Source of the DNA: an uncultured Prevotellaceae bacterium
GTDB taxonomy: Bacteria > Bacteroidota > Bacteroidia > Bacteroidales > Bacteroidaceae
Assembly (NCBI GenBank): GCA_902784065.1
Contig: CACZTJ010000002.1
Span: forward strand, 1-50,092
Reading direction: 5' to 3'
Length of the DNA: 50,092 nucleotides
Below, in pieces: positions 7,847 to 14,781 of this stretch. The number at the start of each line of letters is the position of its first letter. The stretch's first letter is position 1. A program made the translations under genes and the position numbers. The notes under the pieces were generated by a model. It saw nothing but the letters and a program-made list of their open reading frames with translations. It ran no database searches and was not told the DNA's origin.

Positions 7847-8287
7847 TTACTTCTTCGATACCATGGCCGGATGCTTCTTCAAGTGCTCCAACCGGTACTG
7901 ACGAGGCGTGATGCCTACAAACCTGTAGAACGAGCCATAGAAGGCCTGACGGTTTGCAAAGCCTACCATGTAACCAACATCCTCCATGTCCAGATCCTGG
8001 TAACGCTTGTCGACAAGAATCGTCATCGCTTCATCAATGCGGTACTTGTTGACAAAGGAAGAGTAGTTCATGTGGAAACGCACATTCACGACAGCAGAGA
8101 TATAACGTGTGTTGGTACCTATATCAGCTGCAAGCTTCTTAGCTGAATAGTCCTTGTCACGATACTTCTTCTGCATGACGATGATGTTCATGATCTGCTC
8201 CTGCATCTCATCCATCATCCTTGGGCTGACAAGACTTCTGTAGGCAGCTACTTTCTCTTTTTTCTCTGTAATGTTATACTTTGCCAT
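7847..8287 (-). CDS. Short AraC-type transcriptional regulator
   Basis: DNA-binding protein of 146 residues consisting almost wholly of the double helix-turn-helix of the AraC/XylS family. The first HTH is near YSAKKLAADIGTNTRYISAVVN (residues 47-70). The second is near MEDVGYMVGFANRQAFYGSFYRFVGITPRQYR (about 100-132), ending in the diagnostic P-R-Q-Y-R. There is no ligand-binding or receiver domain, only about 40 N-terminal helical residues, so any signal input is unknown. It is monocistronic, with its own TATATTTG promoter box and a terminator on the far side. Targets cannot be deduced; the convergent cobalamin genes are not an obvious target. Confidence 0.92.
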   Translation of the reverse strand: MAKYNITEKKEKVAAYRSLVSPRMMDEMQEQIMNIIVMQKKYRDKDYSAKKLAADIGTNTRYISAVVNVRFHMNYSSFVNKYRIDEAMTILVDKRYQDLDMEDVGYMVGFANRQAFYGSFYRFVGITPRQYRLEHLKKHPAMVSKK

Positions 8288-8310
8288 ACGCTATGTAGGT
8301 TGATTTGTTG

Positions 8311-8318
8311 CAAATATA
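8311..8318 (-). promoter_or_regulatory. -7 box (TATATTTG) of the AraC-type regulator
   Basis: TATATTTG on the minus strand, 23 bases before the ATG at 8287, inside an AT-rich gap between this gene and rny. Confidence 0.6.
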
Positions 8319-8389
8319 CAAAATTATCTGATATACTGAACAATTACGAGTAAAAATTTACGTAAAATTAACTTTCAAAAATATTTTCC

Positions 8390-9931
8390 CTACTTCGCAT
8401 AAGCAACACTACGGGTCTCACGAATCACGGTGATCTTCACCTGTCCGGGATAGGTCATCTCGTTCTGGATCTTCGTGGCGATATCTGTGCTGAGGGCCTC
8501 GCTCTCGGCATCGTTCATCTTATCGGCACCAACGATGACACGGAGCTCACGACCTGCCTGGATGGCGTAGGTCTTCGTGACACCAGGATAACTCATGGCA
8601 ATCGCCTCAAGATCGTTCAGACGCTTGATGTAAGCCTCTACAATCTCACGACGGGCACCAGGACGGGCACCTGAGATGGCATCGCACACCTGAACGATGG
8701 GAGCCAGCAGGGTCTGCATCTCCATCTCGTCGTGGTGGGCACCGATGGCATTGCAGATATCGGGCTTCTCCTTGAACATCTCGGCGATCTTGGCACCATA
8801 GAGTGCGTGTGGCATCTCGCTGTCCTCATCGGGCACCTTACCGATATCGTGGAGCAGACCGGCACGCTTGGCTTTCTTCGGGTTCAGACCGAGCTCTGCT
8901 GCCATCACAGCACAGAGGTTTGCGGTCTCGCGGGCATGCTGCAACAGGTTCTGTCCATAAGAGCTGCGGTACTTCATCTTACCGATGATGCGGATCAGTT
9001 CAGGATGCAGACCATGGATACCCAGGTCGATGGCGGTGCGCTTACCTGTCTCGATGATCTCATTGTCGAGCTGCTTCTTCACCTTGGCTACCACCTCCTC
9101 GATACGGGCGGGGTGGATACGGCCATCGCTGACCAGCTGATGGAGGGCCAGACGGCATACCTCACGACGAACGGGATCGAAACCGGAAATGACGATGGCC
9201 TCAGGGGTATCGTCAACCACGATCTCAACACCAGCTGCAGCCTCAAGGGCACGGATGTTACGACCCTCTCGACCGATGATACGGCCTTTCACCTCATCAT
9301 TATCGATATGGAACACGCTGACGGAGTTCTCAATGGCAGTCTCGGTAGCGACACGCTGGATGGTCTGAATGACAATCTTCTTGGCCTGGGCATTGGCATT
9401 GAGCTTGGCCTCGTCCATAATCTCATTGATATAGCTGGCGGCAGCGGTCTTAGCCTCATCCTTCATCGACTCTACCAGACGGGCCTTGGCCTCCTCGGCA
9501 CTAAGACCTGACACCTCTTCGAGCTTCTCGCGCTCCTTGAGCTGCATCTTCTCGAGCTCATCGCTCTTGATAGCCAGAAGCTTCTTCTCGTTGTCGATAC
9601 GTGTCTGCTGGTTGTCGAGATCGTTCTTTCGACGACCCAGCTCTTCCTGACGTTGATTCAGCGAGATCTCACGCTGCTTCAGGCGGTTCTCACTCTGCTG
9701 GATGTGCTGGTTGCGCTGCTGCACCTCCTTCTCAAGCTCACTCTTCTTGTTGAGGAACTTCTCCTTGACTTCCAACAGTTTCTTTTCTTTGATGACCTCA
9801 GCCTGCTTTTCGGCATTATCGACCATCTCTCTGTATTTCCCCTTCAGTACGTAGCGGAAAACAAGATATCCACCGACGCCTCCCAGAACGAGCGCACCGG
9901 CAGCAATCAATAGTACAAAAATTAAATCCAT
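8390..9931 (-). CDS. rny: Ribonuclease Y
   Basis: Membrane-anchored endoribonuclease that begins mRNA decay. 513 residues: one N-terminal transmembrane helix ([23 protein letters not shown]), a long charged coiled coil (about 30-195), a KH RNA-binding domain ([19 protein letters not shown], about 215-275) and an HD phosphohydrolase domain with the metal-binding HDIGK near residue 358. All domains are in the usual order and the length is normal. It is the last gene of a minus-strand set after a coiled-coil protein and zapA, 29 bases downstream of zapA. Co-transcription with cell-division genes is seen from spacing; a functional link is inference. Confidence 0.97.
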   Translation of the reverse strand: MDLIFVLLIAAGALVLGGVGGYLVFRYVLKGKYREMVDNAEKQAEVIKEKKLLEVKEKFLNKKSELEKEVQQRNQHIQQSENRLKQREISLNQRQEELGRRKNDLDNQQTRIDNEKKLLAIKSDELEKMQLKEREKLEEVSGLSAEEAKARLVESMKDEAKTAAASYINEIMDEAKLNANAQAKKIVIQTIQRVATETAIENSVSVFHIDNDEVKGRIIGREGRNIRALEAAAGVEIVVDDTPEAIVISGFDPVRREVCRLALHQLVSDGRIHPARIEEVVAKVKKQLDNEIIETGKRTAIDLGIHGLHPELIRIIGKMKYRSSYGQNLLQHARETANLCAVMAAELGLNPKKAKRAGLLHDIGKVPDEDSEMPHALYGAKIAEMFKEKPDICNAIGAHHDEMEMQTLLAPIVQVCDAISGARPGARREIVEAYIKRLNDLEAIAMSYPGVTKTYAIQAGRELRVIVGADKMNDAESEALSTDIATKIQNEMTYPGQVKITVIRETRSVAYAK

Positions 9932-9960
9932 ATAAAATCTATATTGTTAAAATGATATTC

Positions 9961-10260
9961 TTACTTCAGCGCTTCCTCAATCTCAGAAGTCAACTTCGCA
10001 AGAACATCATCATAGGGAGCAGTATCATTCTTACTGCGCTCGCGCTCATGGAGCAAGGCAATATCAATCAGCGTCATCAGCGCAATTGTATGCTCGCCCT
10101 TTCGACCCTTATAAGCCTGAGCATAGGCATTATAACGGTCGGTTATGAGCTTGGCTGCACGGCGATAGAGCTCTTCATCGGAGCGACGTATCGTCACCTC
10201 AATCTCTTCGTCATAGACGTGCAACCTTATATGGAGTCTGTCGTTTTTTACTTCTGCCAT
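9961..10260 (-). CDS. zapA: Cell division protein ZapA
   Basis: Small FtsZ-ring-associated protein of 99 residues that promotes FtsZ bundling. The N-terminal beta-rich part (LHIRLHVYDEEIEVTIRRSDEELYRRAAKLI) and the following long helix match the ZapA family. The Tyr/Arg-rich ITDRYNAYAQAYKG linker is typical of Bacteroidetes members. It lies 12 bases downstream of a small coiled-coil gene and 29 bases upstream of rny. The ATG at 10258-10260 is the only sensible start. No promoter box was seen immediately in front, so it is probably read from the one at 10589-10596. Confidence 0.92.
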   Translation of the reverse strand: MAEVKNDRLHIRLHVYDEEIEVTIRRSDEELYRRAAKLITDRYNAYAQAYKGRKGEHTIALMTLIDIALLHERERSKNDTAPYDDVLAKLTSEIEEALK

Positions 10261-10272
10261 TGAATAGCACTT

Positions 10273-10569
10273 TTATTTTCCGTCACTCAGAAGGGAGATG
10301 CACTTGTTCACATCGCGGATCATCTTGGTAAGCCTTGCCTTGGCACTCTCGAGATCGCCATCGGTGATTTCCAGCATCTTTGCCATCTTCAGTGAATTGT
10401 AGTTACTATCCGCCTGAGCCAACTGTGACTTGAGATCCTGAATCTCCTTTTCGCCTTTCTCCAACCGCGCATGCAAAGCACTATTCTCCTTTTTCAGTTC
10501 CTGAAAACGAAGAATCATCTGCCTTACGCGCGTCTCGAAAGTTGTCAGCGTCTTCTCATTTGGATCCAT
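10273..10569 (-). CDS. Small coiled-coil protein upstream of zapA
   Basis: Protein of 98 residues, nearly all heptad-repeat helix (RQMILRFQELKKENSALHARL and onward), with no membrane segment or enzyme motif. Position directly before zapA (12-base gap) and coiled-coil build recall ZapB, the partner of ZapA in proteobacteria, but I cannot show homology. Its role as a division-ring or ZapA-binding factor is inference. The C-terminal third (DLESAKARLTKMIRDVNKCISLL) looks like a separate conserved helix. It appears to be the first gene of the set ending with rny, with a TAATTTTG box 19 bases upstream of the start. Confidence 0.85.
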   Translation of the reverse strand: MDPNEKTLTTFETRVRQMILRFQELKKENSALHARLEKGEKEIQDLKSQLAQADSNYNSLKMAKMLEITDGDLESAKARLTKMIRDVNKCISLLSDGK

Positions 10570-10588
10570 ACCATAACTATTTGGAGTA

Positions 10589-10596
10589 CAAAATTA
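10589..10596 (-). promoter_or_regulatory. -7 box (TAATTTTG) for the coiled-coil-zapA-rny genes
   Basis: TAATTTTG on the minus strand 19 bases before the ATG at 10569. No convincing -33 TTTG at standard spacing. Confidence 0.5.
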
Positions 10597-10650
10597 TATA
10601 AAATTCGCTTTAAAGGTAAGCAAAGAACTTATCTTTTAAGATTTTTTATA

Positions 10651-11271
10651 TTATTTGTCGTCGTTAGCTGGCTTCGGTTCCTTCTTTGCGAGCATGACCA
10701 CCTTATATACAAAGTCGGTGACCCACTTCTGGGAGAAGCCCAGGCGACGGTTGTATTCACGTACAGCCACCACCGTCTTCATCACGCCGGCATCATTGAA
10801 GTCGTTCTTGTTGAAGATATCGTTTACCGTCTTCTCTGTCATAGAGTACAGAGCCTTCTTCATGAAACCAGGCAGGCGGAGCTTGAACTTCATCAGATTG
10901 CCTGTCAGCATCATGATGTCCTGCGTGAAGCCCTGGAACTGAAGCAGATAGGTCTGTGCATCCTGAATCTTCTTACAGCGACGGCGCAGGCTCTGGTCGA
11001 TCTCCTTGAAGAAGTCGTCGTCCATATTATACATCTCCTTCAGCATCTTCTTACAGCGGGTACGTTCGCCCACACCCAGTTTGTTATTTACGGTAGGCAC
11101 CTTCAGGGTTGCCTTGAACACACGAAGATCGGGAAGAGCTGCCAGATTGGTGATACCCAGATCAGCAGCCATCGCTGCCTGGAAATACACACGGATCAGC
11201 GTCATGAAGTCTTCCATTCCACCGACCTTCTGCGCATCGTTCCTTCCAAAAATTTTATTCCAAAATCCCAT
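10651..11271 (-). CDS. Conserved-looking hypothetical protein, 206 residues
   Basis: Cytoplasmic-looking, basic, helical protein with no signal peptide or membrane helix; I do not recognise a named domain. Notable stretches are MGFWNKIFGR at the N-terminus (amphipathic, membrane-touching in appearance), GGMEDFMTLIRVYFQAAMAADLGITNLAALPDLRVFK, a Lys/Cys-rich RCKKMLKEMY and RRRCKKIQDAQ, and a Lys/Pro tail (KKEPKPANDDK). Orderly composition and a good promoter box (11303-11310) support a real gene. It is divergent from rfbA and ends about 80 bases before the coiled-coil gene, which has its own promoter box. No function is assigned. Confidence 0.82.
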   Translation of the reverse strand: MGFWNKIFGRNDAQKVGGMEDFMTLIRVYFQAAMAADLGITNLAALPDLRVFKATLKVPTVNNKLGVGERTRCKKMLKEMYNMDDDFFKEIDQSLRRRCKKIQDAQTYLLQFQGFTQDIMMLTGNLMKFKLRLPGFMKKALYSMTEKTVNDIFNKNDFNDAGVMKTVVAVREYNRRLGFSQKWVTDFVYKVVMLAKKEPKPANDDK

Positions 11272-11302
11272 AATAATTCGTAGATAAATTAAATTTCGCG
11301 TG

Positions 11303-11310
11303 CAAAGTTA
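11303..11310 (-). promoter_or_regulatory. -7 box (TAACTTTG) of the 206-residue hypothetical
   Basis: TAACTTTG on the minus strand, 31 bases before the ATG at 11271. It is arranged back to back with the rfbA promoter 22 bases away, so the two upstream regions overlap. Confidence 0.6.
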
Positions 11311-11331
11311 CGAAAAATAAAAGAAAAATCG

Positions 11332-11339
11332 TATCTTTG
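11332..11339 (+). promoter_or_regulatory. -7 box (TATCTTTG) of rfbA
   Basis: TATCTTTG 31 bases before the ATG at 11371. It is divergent from the hypothetical gene's promoter. Confidence 0.65.
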
Positions 11340-11370
11340 CAGCGAAAAAGTAAACAAATAAGATAAAATT

Positions 11371-12255
11371 ATGAAAGGAATCGTATTAGCAGGTGGTTCA
11401 GGAACACGCCTCTACCCCATCACCAAGGGCGTCAGCAAGCAGTTGATCCCCATTTTCGACAAACCGATGATCTACTATCCCATCTCGACACTCATGCTGG
11501 CCGGTATCCGTGAGATCCTGATTATCTCAACACCATACGACCTGCCAGGCTTCAAGCGTCTGTTAGGCGACGGCAGTGAGCTCGGCGTGCGCTTCGAATA
11601 TGCAGAGCAGCCCTCTCCCGACGGTCTGGCACAGGCATTTATCATCGGTGAGGAGTTTGTGGGCTCTGACAGCGTTTGTCTGGTGTTAGGTGATAATATC
11701 TTCTACGGCAGCGGTTTCACTGGCATGCTGAAGCAGGCTGTCATCAACGCAGAACAGAACGATCACGCCACAGTCTTCGGCTATTGGGTGAACGACCCGG
11801 AGCGCTACGGTGTGGCTGAGTTCGACCAGGACGGCAATTGTCTTAGCATCGAGGAGAAGCCCGCCAAGCCGAAGTCGAACTACGCTGTCGTAGGACTCTA
11901 TTTCTACCCGAACAGTGTGGTGGAGATTGCGAAGAACATCAAGCCCAGCGCCCGTGGGGAACTGGAGATCACAACGGTGAACCAGAAGTATCTCGAGCAG
12001 AAAAACCTATTGGTGCAGACCCTGCAACGCGGCTTTGCCTGGCTTGACACTGGCACACACGACTCGCTTTCTGAGGCTTCCACCTTTATCGAGGTGATCG
12101 AGAAGCGCCAGGGACTGAAGGTGGCCTGTCTGGAAGAAATTGCCTACAAGCGAGGCTGGATTACAAAGGAGCAGCTGATAGCCTTAGCCCAGCCGATGGC
12201 TAAGAACGACTACGGCATGTATCTGCTCCGTCGCGCTGAAGAGTACGTGAGATAA
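11371..12255 (+). CDS. rfbA: Glucose-1-phosphate thymidylyltransferase
   Basis: RfbA/RmlA makes dTDP-glucose from dTTP and glucose-1-phosphate, the first step to dTDP-L-rhamnose. 294 residues, the family norm. The nucleotide-binding signature [20 protein letters not shown] starts near residue 8. [11 protein letters not shown] (near 109), the metal-binding Asp in the C-terminal half and [11 protein letters not shown] (near 223) are all present. It is transcribed alone; its terminator overlaps the stop codon. The pathway's last enzyme gene, rfbD, is 7 kb away on the other strand, and rfbB/rfbC are not in the window. Confidence 0.97.
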   Translation: MKGIVLAGGSGTRLYPITKGVSKQLIPIFDKPMIYYPISTLMLAGIREILIISTPYDLPGFKRLLGDGSELGVRFEYAEQPSPDGLAQAFIIGEEFVGSDSVCLVLGDNIFYGSGFTGMLKQAVINAEQNDHATVFGYWVNDPERYGVAEFDQDGNCLSIEEKPAKPKSNYAVVGLYFYPNSVVEIAKNIKPSARGELEITTVNQKYLEQKNLLVQTLQRGFAWLDTGTHDSLSEASTFIEVIEKRQGLKVACLEEIAYKRGWITKEQLIALAQPMAKNDYGMYLLRRAEEYVR

Positions 12256-12276
12256 CGTACTCTTCGCAATTTTTTT
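12238..12276 (+). terminator. Rho-independent terminator overlapping the rfbA stop codon
   Basis: Perfect 11-bp stem (GAAGAGTACGT, 12238-12248, with 12255-12265), 6-base loop, then seven Ts (12270-12276). The hairpin includes the last five sense codons and the stop of rfbA. Confidence 0.88.
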
Positions 12277-12285
12277 GGCGAAAAA

Positions 12286-12317
12286 TTTGGTAGTTTCAAT
12301 AAAATACCTTAATTTTG
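12286..12317 (+). promoter_or_regulatory. Promoter of the ECF sigma gene
   Basis: -33 TTTG (12286-12289), 20-base spacer, -7 TAATTTTG (12310-12317). The -33 region is inside a 15-base string identical to that of the trp promoter. The leader to the ATG at 12397 is about 75 bases. Confidence 0.75.
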
Positions 12318-12396
12318 CACGCAGAATATTAATAATTTAAAAACCGTTATTGCCTATCGAAACAGCATTTACTCAGATTTTAAAATGATTTAAAGT

Positions 12397-12996
12397 ATGA
12401 GTACATTGAAAACAATGACCGACGAGGAGTTGGCATTGGCTTACGTTGATGGTAATAACAGAGCATTCGACGAGTTACTTTCCCGCAGTCAAGACAAGAT
12501 CTTCAGCTACATTATTTATATAGTGAAGGATGAAGACCTGGCCAACGACCTGTTTCAGGAGACTTTCCTCAAGCTGATAACCAAGCTGAGAGATGGTCGC
12601 TATACCAATTCAGGAAAGTTTATCTGGTGGGCAACACGCATTGCACACAACGTAATCATCGACCACTACAGGGCCGTGAAAAGCAGTAAGATCGTGGATC
12701 AGGGAGAAGACAACGACCTCTCGAACCTGCGTGGCAACTCCATGCTTGAGGGCAACCGTGAAAGCGAGTTAACAAATGCACAGGTGATGAAAGATGTGAG
12801 ACGTCTGATGGACAACCTGCCTGAGGCACAGCGTGAAGTGGTTTTCATGCGTTTCTATCAGGACTTGTCGTTCAAAGAGATTGCCGAGCAGACGAATGTC
12901 AGCATCAACACGTCATTAGGACGTATGCGCTACGCCCTGATGAACATGCGGAAACTGTCGAAGCAATACGGGGTTAACCTCGCGGTAGATTTCTGA
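12397..12996 (+). CDS. ECF-type RNA polymerase sigma factor
   Basis: Sigma-70-family factor of 199 residues with regions 2 and 4 only. Region 2 includes DEDLANDLFQETFLKLI and the promoter-melting segment KFIWWATRIAHNVIIDHYR (about 50-90). Region 4 includes LPEAQREVVFMRFYQDLSFKEIAEQTNVSINTSLGRMRYAL (about 145-185). A roughly 40-residue linker separates them. No anti-sigma gene follows; the 3' end overlaps the convergent rpe by 23 bases. It has a strong promoter and about a 75-base AT-rich leader, which suggests substantial basal expression. The regulon is unknown. Confidence 0.94.
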   Translation: MSTLKTMTDEELALAYVDGNNRAFDELLSRSQDKIFSYIIYIVKDEDLANDLFQETFLKLITKLRDGRYTNSGKFIWWATRIAHNVIIDHYRAVKSSKIVDQGEDNDLSNLRGNSMLEGNRESELTNAQVMKDVRRLMDNLPEAQREVVFMRFYQDLSFKEIAEQTNVSINTSLGRMRYALMNMRKLSKQYGVNLAVDF

Positions 12997-13630
12997 GCTG
13001 GCGGATCACCTCCTCGGGTTGAGGCGCATTGAACACATAGCTGCCACTGACGAGTACATCAACGCCAGCAGTCACCAGACGAGGCGCAGTCTCACCTTGT
13101 ACACCACCATCCACCTCAATCAAGGTGTTCAGGCCCTTCTCGTCGATCATCCGGCGCAGGCGCTTTACCTTATCGATGGTGTTCTCGATGAACTTCTGTC
13201 CACCAAAGCCAGGGTTCACACTCATCAGCAGCACCATGTCGATATCGCCCAGGATATCCTCGAGCACAGAGACAGGCGTAGAGGGATTCAGGGTTACACC
13301 GGCTTTCATACCTGCATTTTGAATCTCCTGAACCGTACGATGCAGATGGACAGAGGCCTCGTAATGTACATTCATCATCATCGCACCCAGTTTGGCTGTC
13401 TGCTGGATATATCGCTCGGGCTTCTCTATCATGTAATGCACATCGAGCGGTTTCTTACATACCTTGGCAACAGCCTCAAGCACAGGGAAGCCAAAAGAAA
13501 TATTTGGCACGAATGAGCCATCCATCACATCGAGGTGAAGCCAATCAGCCTCACTCCGGTTAATCATGTCGATGTCGCGGTCGAGATGCAGAAAGTCGGC
13601 GGCGAGCAGTGAAGGTGATACTAATGTCAT
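12974..13630 (-). CDS. rpe: Ribulose-phosphate 3-epimerase
   Basis: Interconverts ribulose-5-phosphate and xylulose-5-phosphate in the pentose phosphate pathway. 218 residues forming a TIM barrel: SPSLLAADF at the N-terminus, HLDVMDGSFVPNISFG with metal-binding His/Asp (near 34), MSVNPGFGGQKF (near 140) and EVDGGV (near 173). It is the last gene of the long minus-strand set, 4 bases after a 34-codon ORF, and its 3' end overlaps the ECF sigma gene by 23 bases. Confidence 0.97.
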   Translation of the reverse strand: MTLVSPSLLAADFLHLDRDIDMINRSEADWLHLDVMDGSFVPNISFGFPVLEAVAKVCKKPLDVHYMIEKPERYIQQTAKLGAMMMNVHYEASVHLHRTVQEIQNAGMKAGVTLNPSTPVSVLEDILGDIDMVLLMSVNPGFGGQKFIENTIDKVKRLRRMIDEKGLNTLIEVDGGVQGETAPRLVTAGVDVLVSGSYVFNAPQPEEVIRQLRNLPRG

Positions 13631-13634
13631 AATC

Positions 13635-13739
13635 TCAGTTTAGGCCATAAGCCTTGTTAACATTGGGTTGATAGGTGTAAGCTATCTGCCGGATGATGTC
13701 AAGCGTACGCGCTTTGGGTCGTGGGGTAGAAATCTTCAT
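13635..13739 (-). CDS. 34-residue small protein between fmt and rpe
   Basis: An ORF of 34 codons reading MKISTPRPKARTLDIIRQIA at its N-terminus and ending NKAYGLN. It fills most of the 158-base gap between fmt and rpe: it starts 49 bases after fmt and stops 4 bases before rpe. It is basic (several Lys/Arg), with a short amphipathic helix (TLDIIRQIAYTYQ), no signal peptide and no metal motif. No separate promoter box was found, so it would be co-transcribed. Coding is inferred from its fit in the operon and protein-like composition. It could also be a chance ORF or a translational-coupling device for rpe. Confidence 0.55.
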   Translation of the reverse strand: MKISTPRPKARTLDIIRQIAYTYQPNVNKAYGLN

Positions 13740-13788
13740 AGGCAATCATTTTTAAATGTTGTTTATACCTAAGAAACGCACACACCTT

Positions 13789-14766
13789 TTACTTTATTAT
13801 ATAGTTCTCGATATTTTTGTTACCATTCAGGAAATCACGGGCTTTCATGCGGGTCTTTCCTGCCAACTGCAGTTCGTCGATCTGCAACAGACAGTCGCTA
13901 GTGGTGATATAGAGCACTCCCTTATCGACTACAATCACGCCAGGGTGCATATCTACAGACTGACTGGTCTTCGTCGTCTTGGAAATCTTCAGCACTACCG
14001 TCTTACCATTAGGCCCCGTCAGGGTGGTCCATGCACCAGGATACGGACTCAGGCCACGAATAAAGTCGTAGATACGCTTAGAAGGTTGCTTCCAGTCAAT
14101 CTCGCAGGTATCCTTAAACAGCTTCGGGGCTCCGTAGAGGTGAGACTCATCTCCCATCAGATCTTCCTGAGGGATGCTCTCTGGCTGACCACCCGCCTCT
14201 ATGATCTTCTCCAGAGTCTCCAGACAGATGTCTGCACCAAGATGCATCAGACCATCATACACATATTCTACATCAGCGGTGTCAGGGATGTCGAAAGGTT
14301 TCTGCAGGATCACACGACCTGTGTCGATATCCTTGTCGAGGAAGAAGGTCGTAACACCTGTACGCGTCTCACCATTGATGACAGCCCAGTTGATAGGAGC
14401 CGCACCGCGATACTGAGGCAGCAGAGCCGCATGCACATTGAAAGTGCCGTAAGCAGGCATGTCCCAAACCACCTCAGGCAGCATACGGAAGGCTACTACC
14501 ACCTGGAGGTTGGCCTCATAACTGCGTAACTGCTCCACGAATGCCGGATCCTTCATCTTCTCAGGCTGAAGCACAGGCAACTGGTGCTCAAGTGCATATT
14601 TCTTCACTTCGGAAGGCTGCAGCTCATTCTGATGACGTCCTACGGGTTTGTCAGGCTGTGTCACCACTGCCACCACATTATAATCGTTCTCCACCAGAGC
14701 CTTCAGTGTCTCCACAGCAAACTCGGGTGTACCCATAAATACAATTCTTAAATCCTTCTTCTCCAT
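13789..14766 (-). CDS. fmt: Methionyl-tRNA formyltransferase
   Basis: Formylates initiator Met-tRNA with 10-formyl-tetrahydrofolate. 325 residues. The N-terminal Rossmann domain begins IVFMGTPEFAV. The catalytic centre holds HAALLPQYRGAAPINWAVINGE with the conserved Asn-His-Asp set (NVHAALLP near 107, and DKDIDTGRVI near 143). A C-terminal OB-like domain with RGLSPYPGAWT (near 235) follows. Length is normal. It lies 15 bases downstream of the ClC gene and 49 upstream of the 34-codon ORF. Confidence 0.97.
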   Translation of the reverse strand: MEKKDLRIVFMGTPEFAVETLKALVENDYNVVAVVTQPDKPVGRHQNELQPSEVKKYALEHQLPVLQPEKMKDPAFVEQLRSYEANLQVVVAFRMLPEVVWDMPAYGTFNVHAALLPQYRGAAPINWAVINGETRTGVTTFFLDKDIDTGRVILQKPFDIPDTADVEYVYDGLMHLGADICLETLEKIIEAGGQPESIPQEDLMGDESHLYGAPKLFKDTCEIDWKQPSKRIYDFIRGLSPYPGAWTTLTGPNGKTVVLKISKTTKTSQSVDMHPGVIVVDKGVLYITTSDCLLQIDELQLAGKTRMKARDFLNGNKNIENYIIK

Positions 14767-14781
14767 AAATAGTCATTTAAA

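Noticed and set aside
8732-9511. Long plus-strand ORF (259 codons) opposite rny
   Set aside because: Leu/Asp/His-biased shadow of the rny coding strand, with no recognisable domain or promoter.
10600-10650. Weak hairpin between the 206-residue gene and the coiled-coil gene
   Set aside because: 9-bp AT-rich stem with a G-U pair and no T-run on the relevant strand; not called as a terminator.
12385-12393. Two-codon ORF (ATG ATT TAA) just before the ECF sigma start
   Set aside because: Too short to distinguish from chance in an AT-rich leader; no supporting signal.
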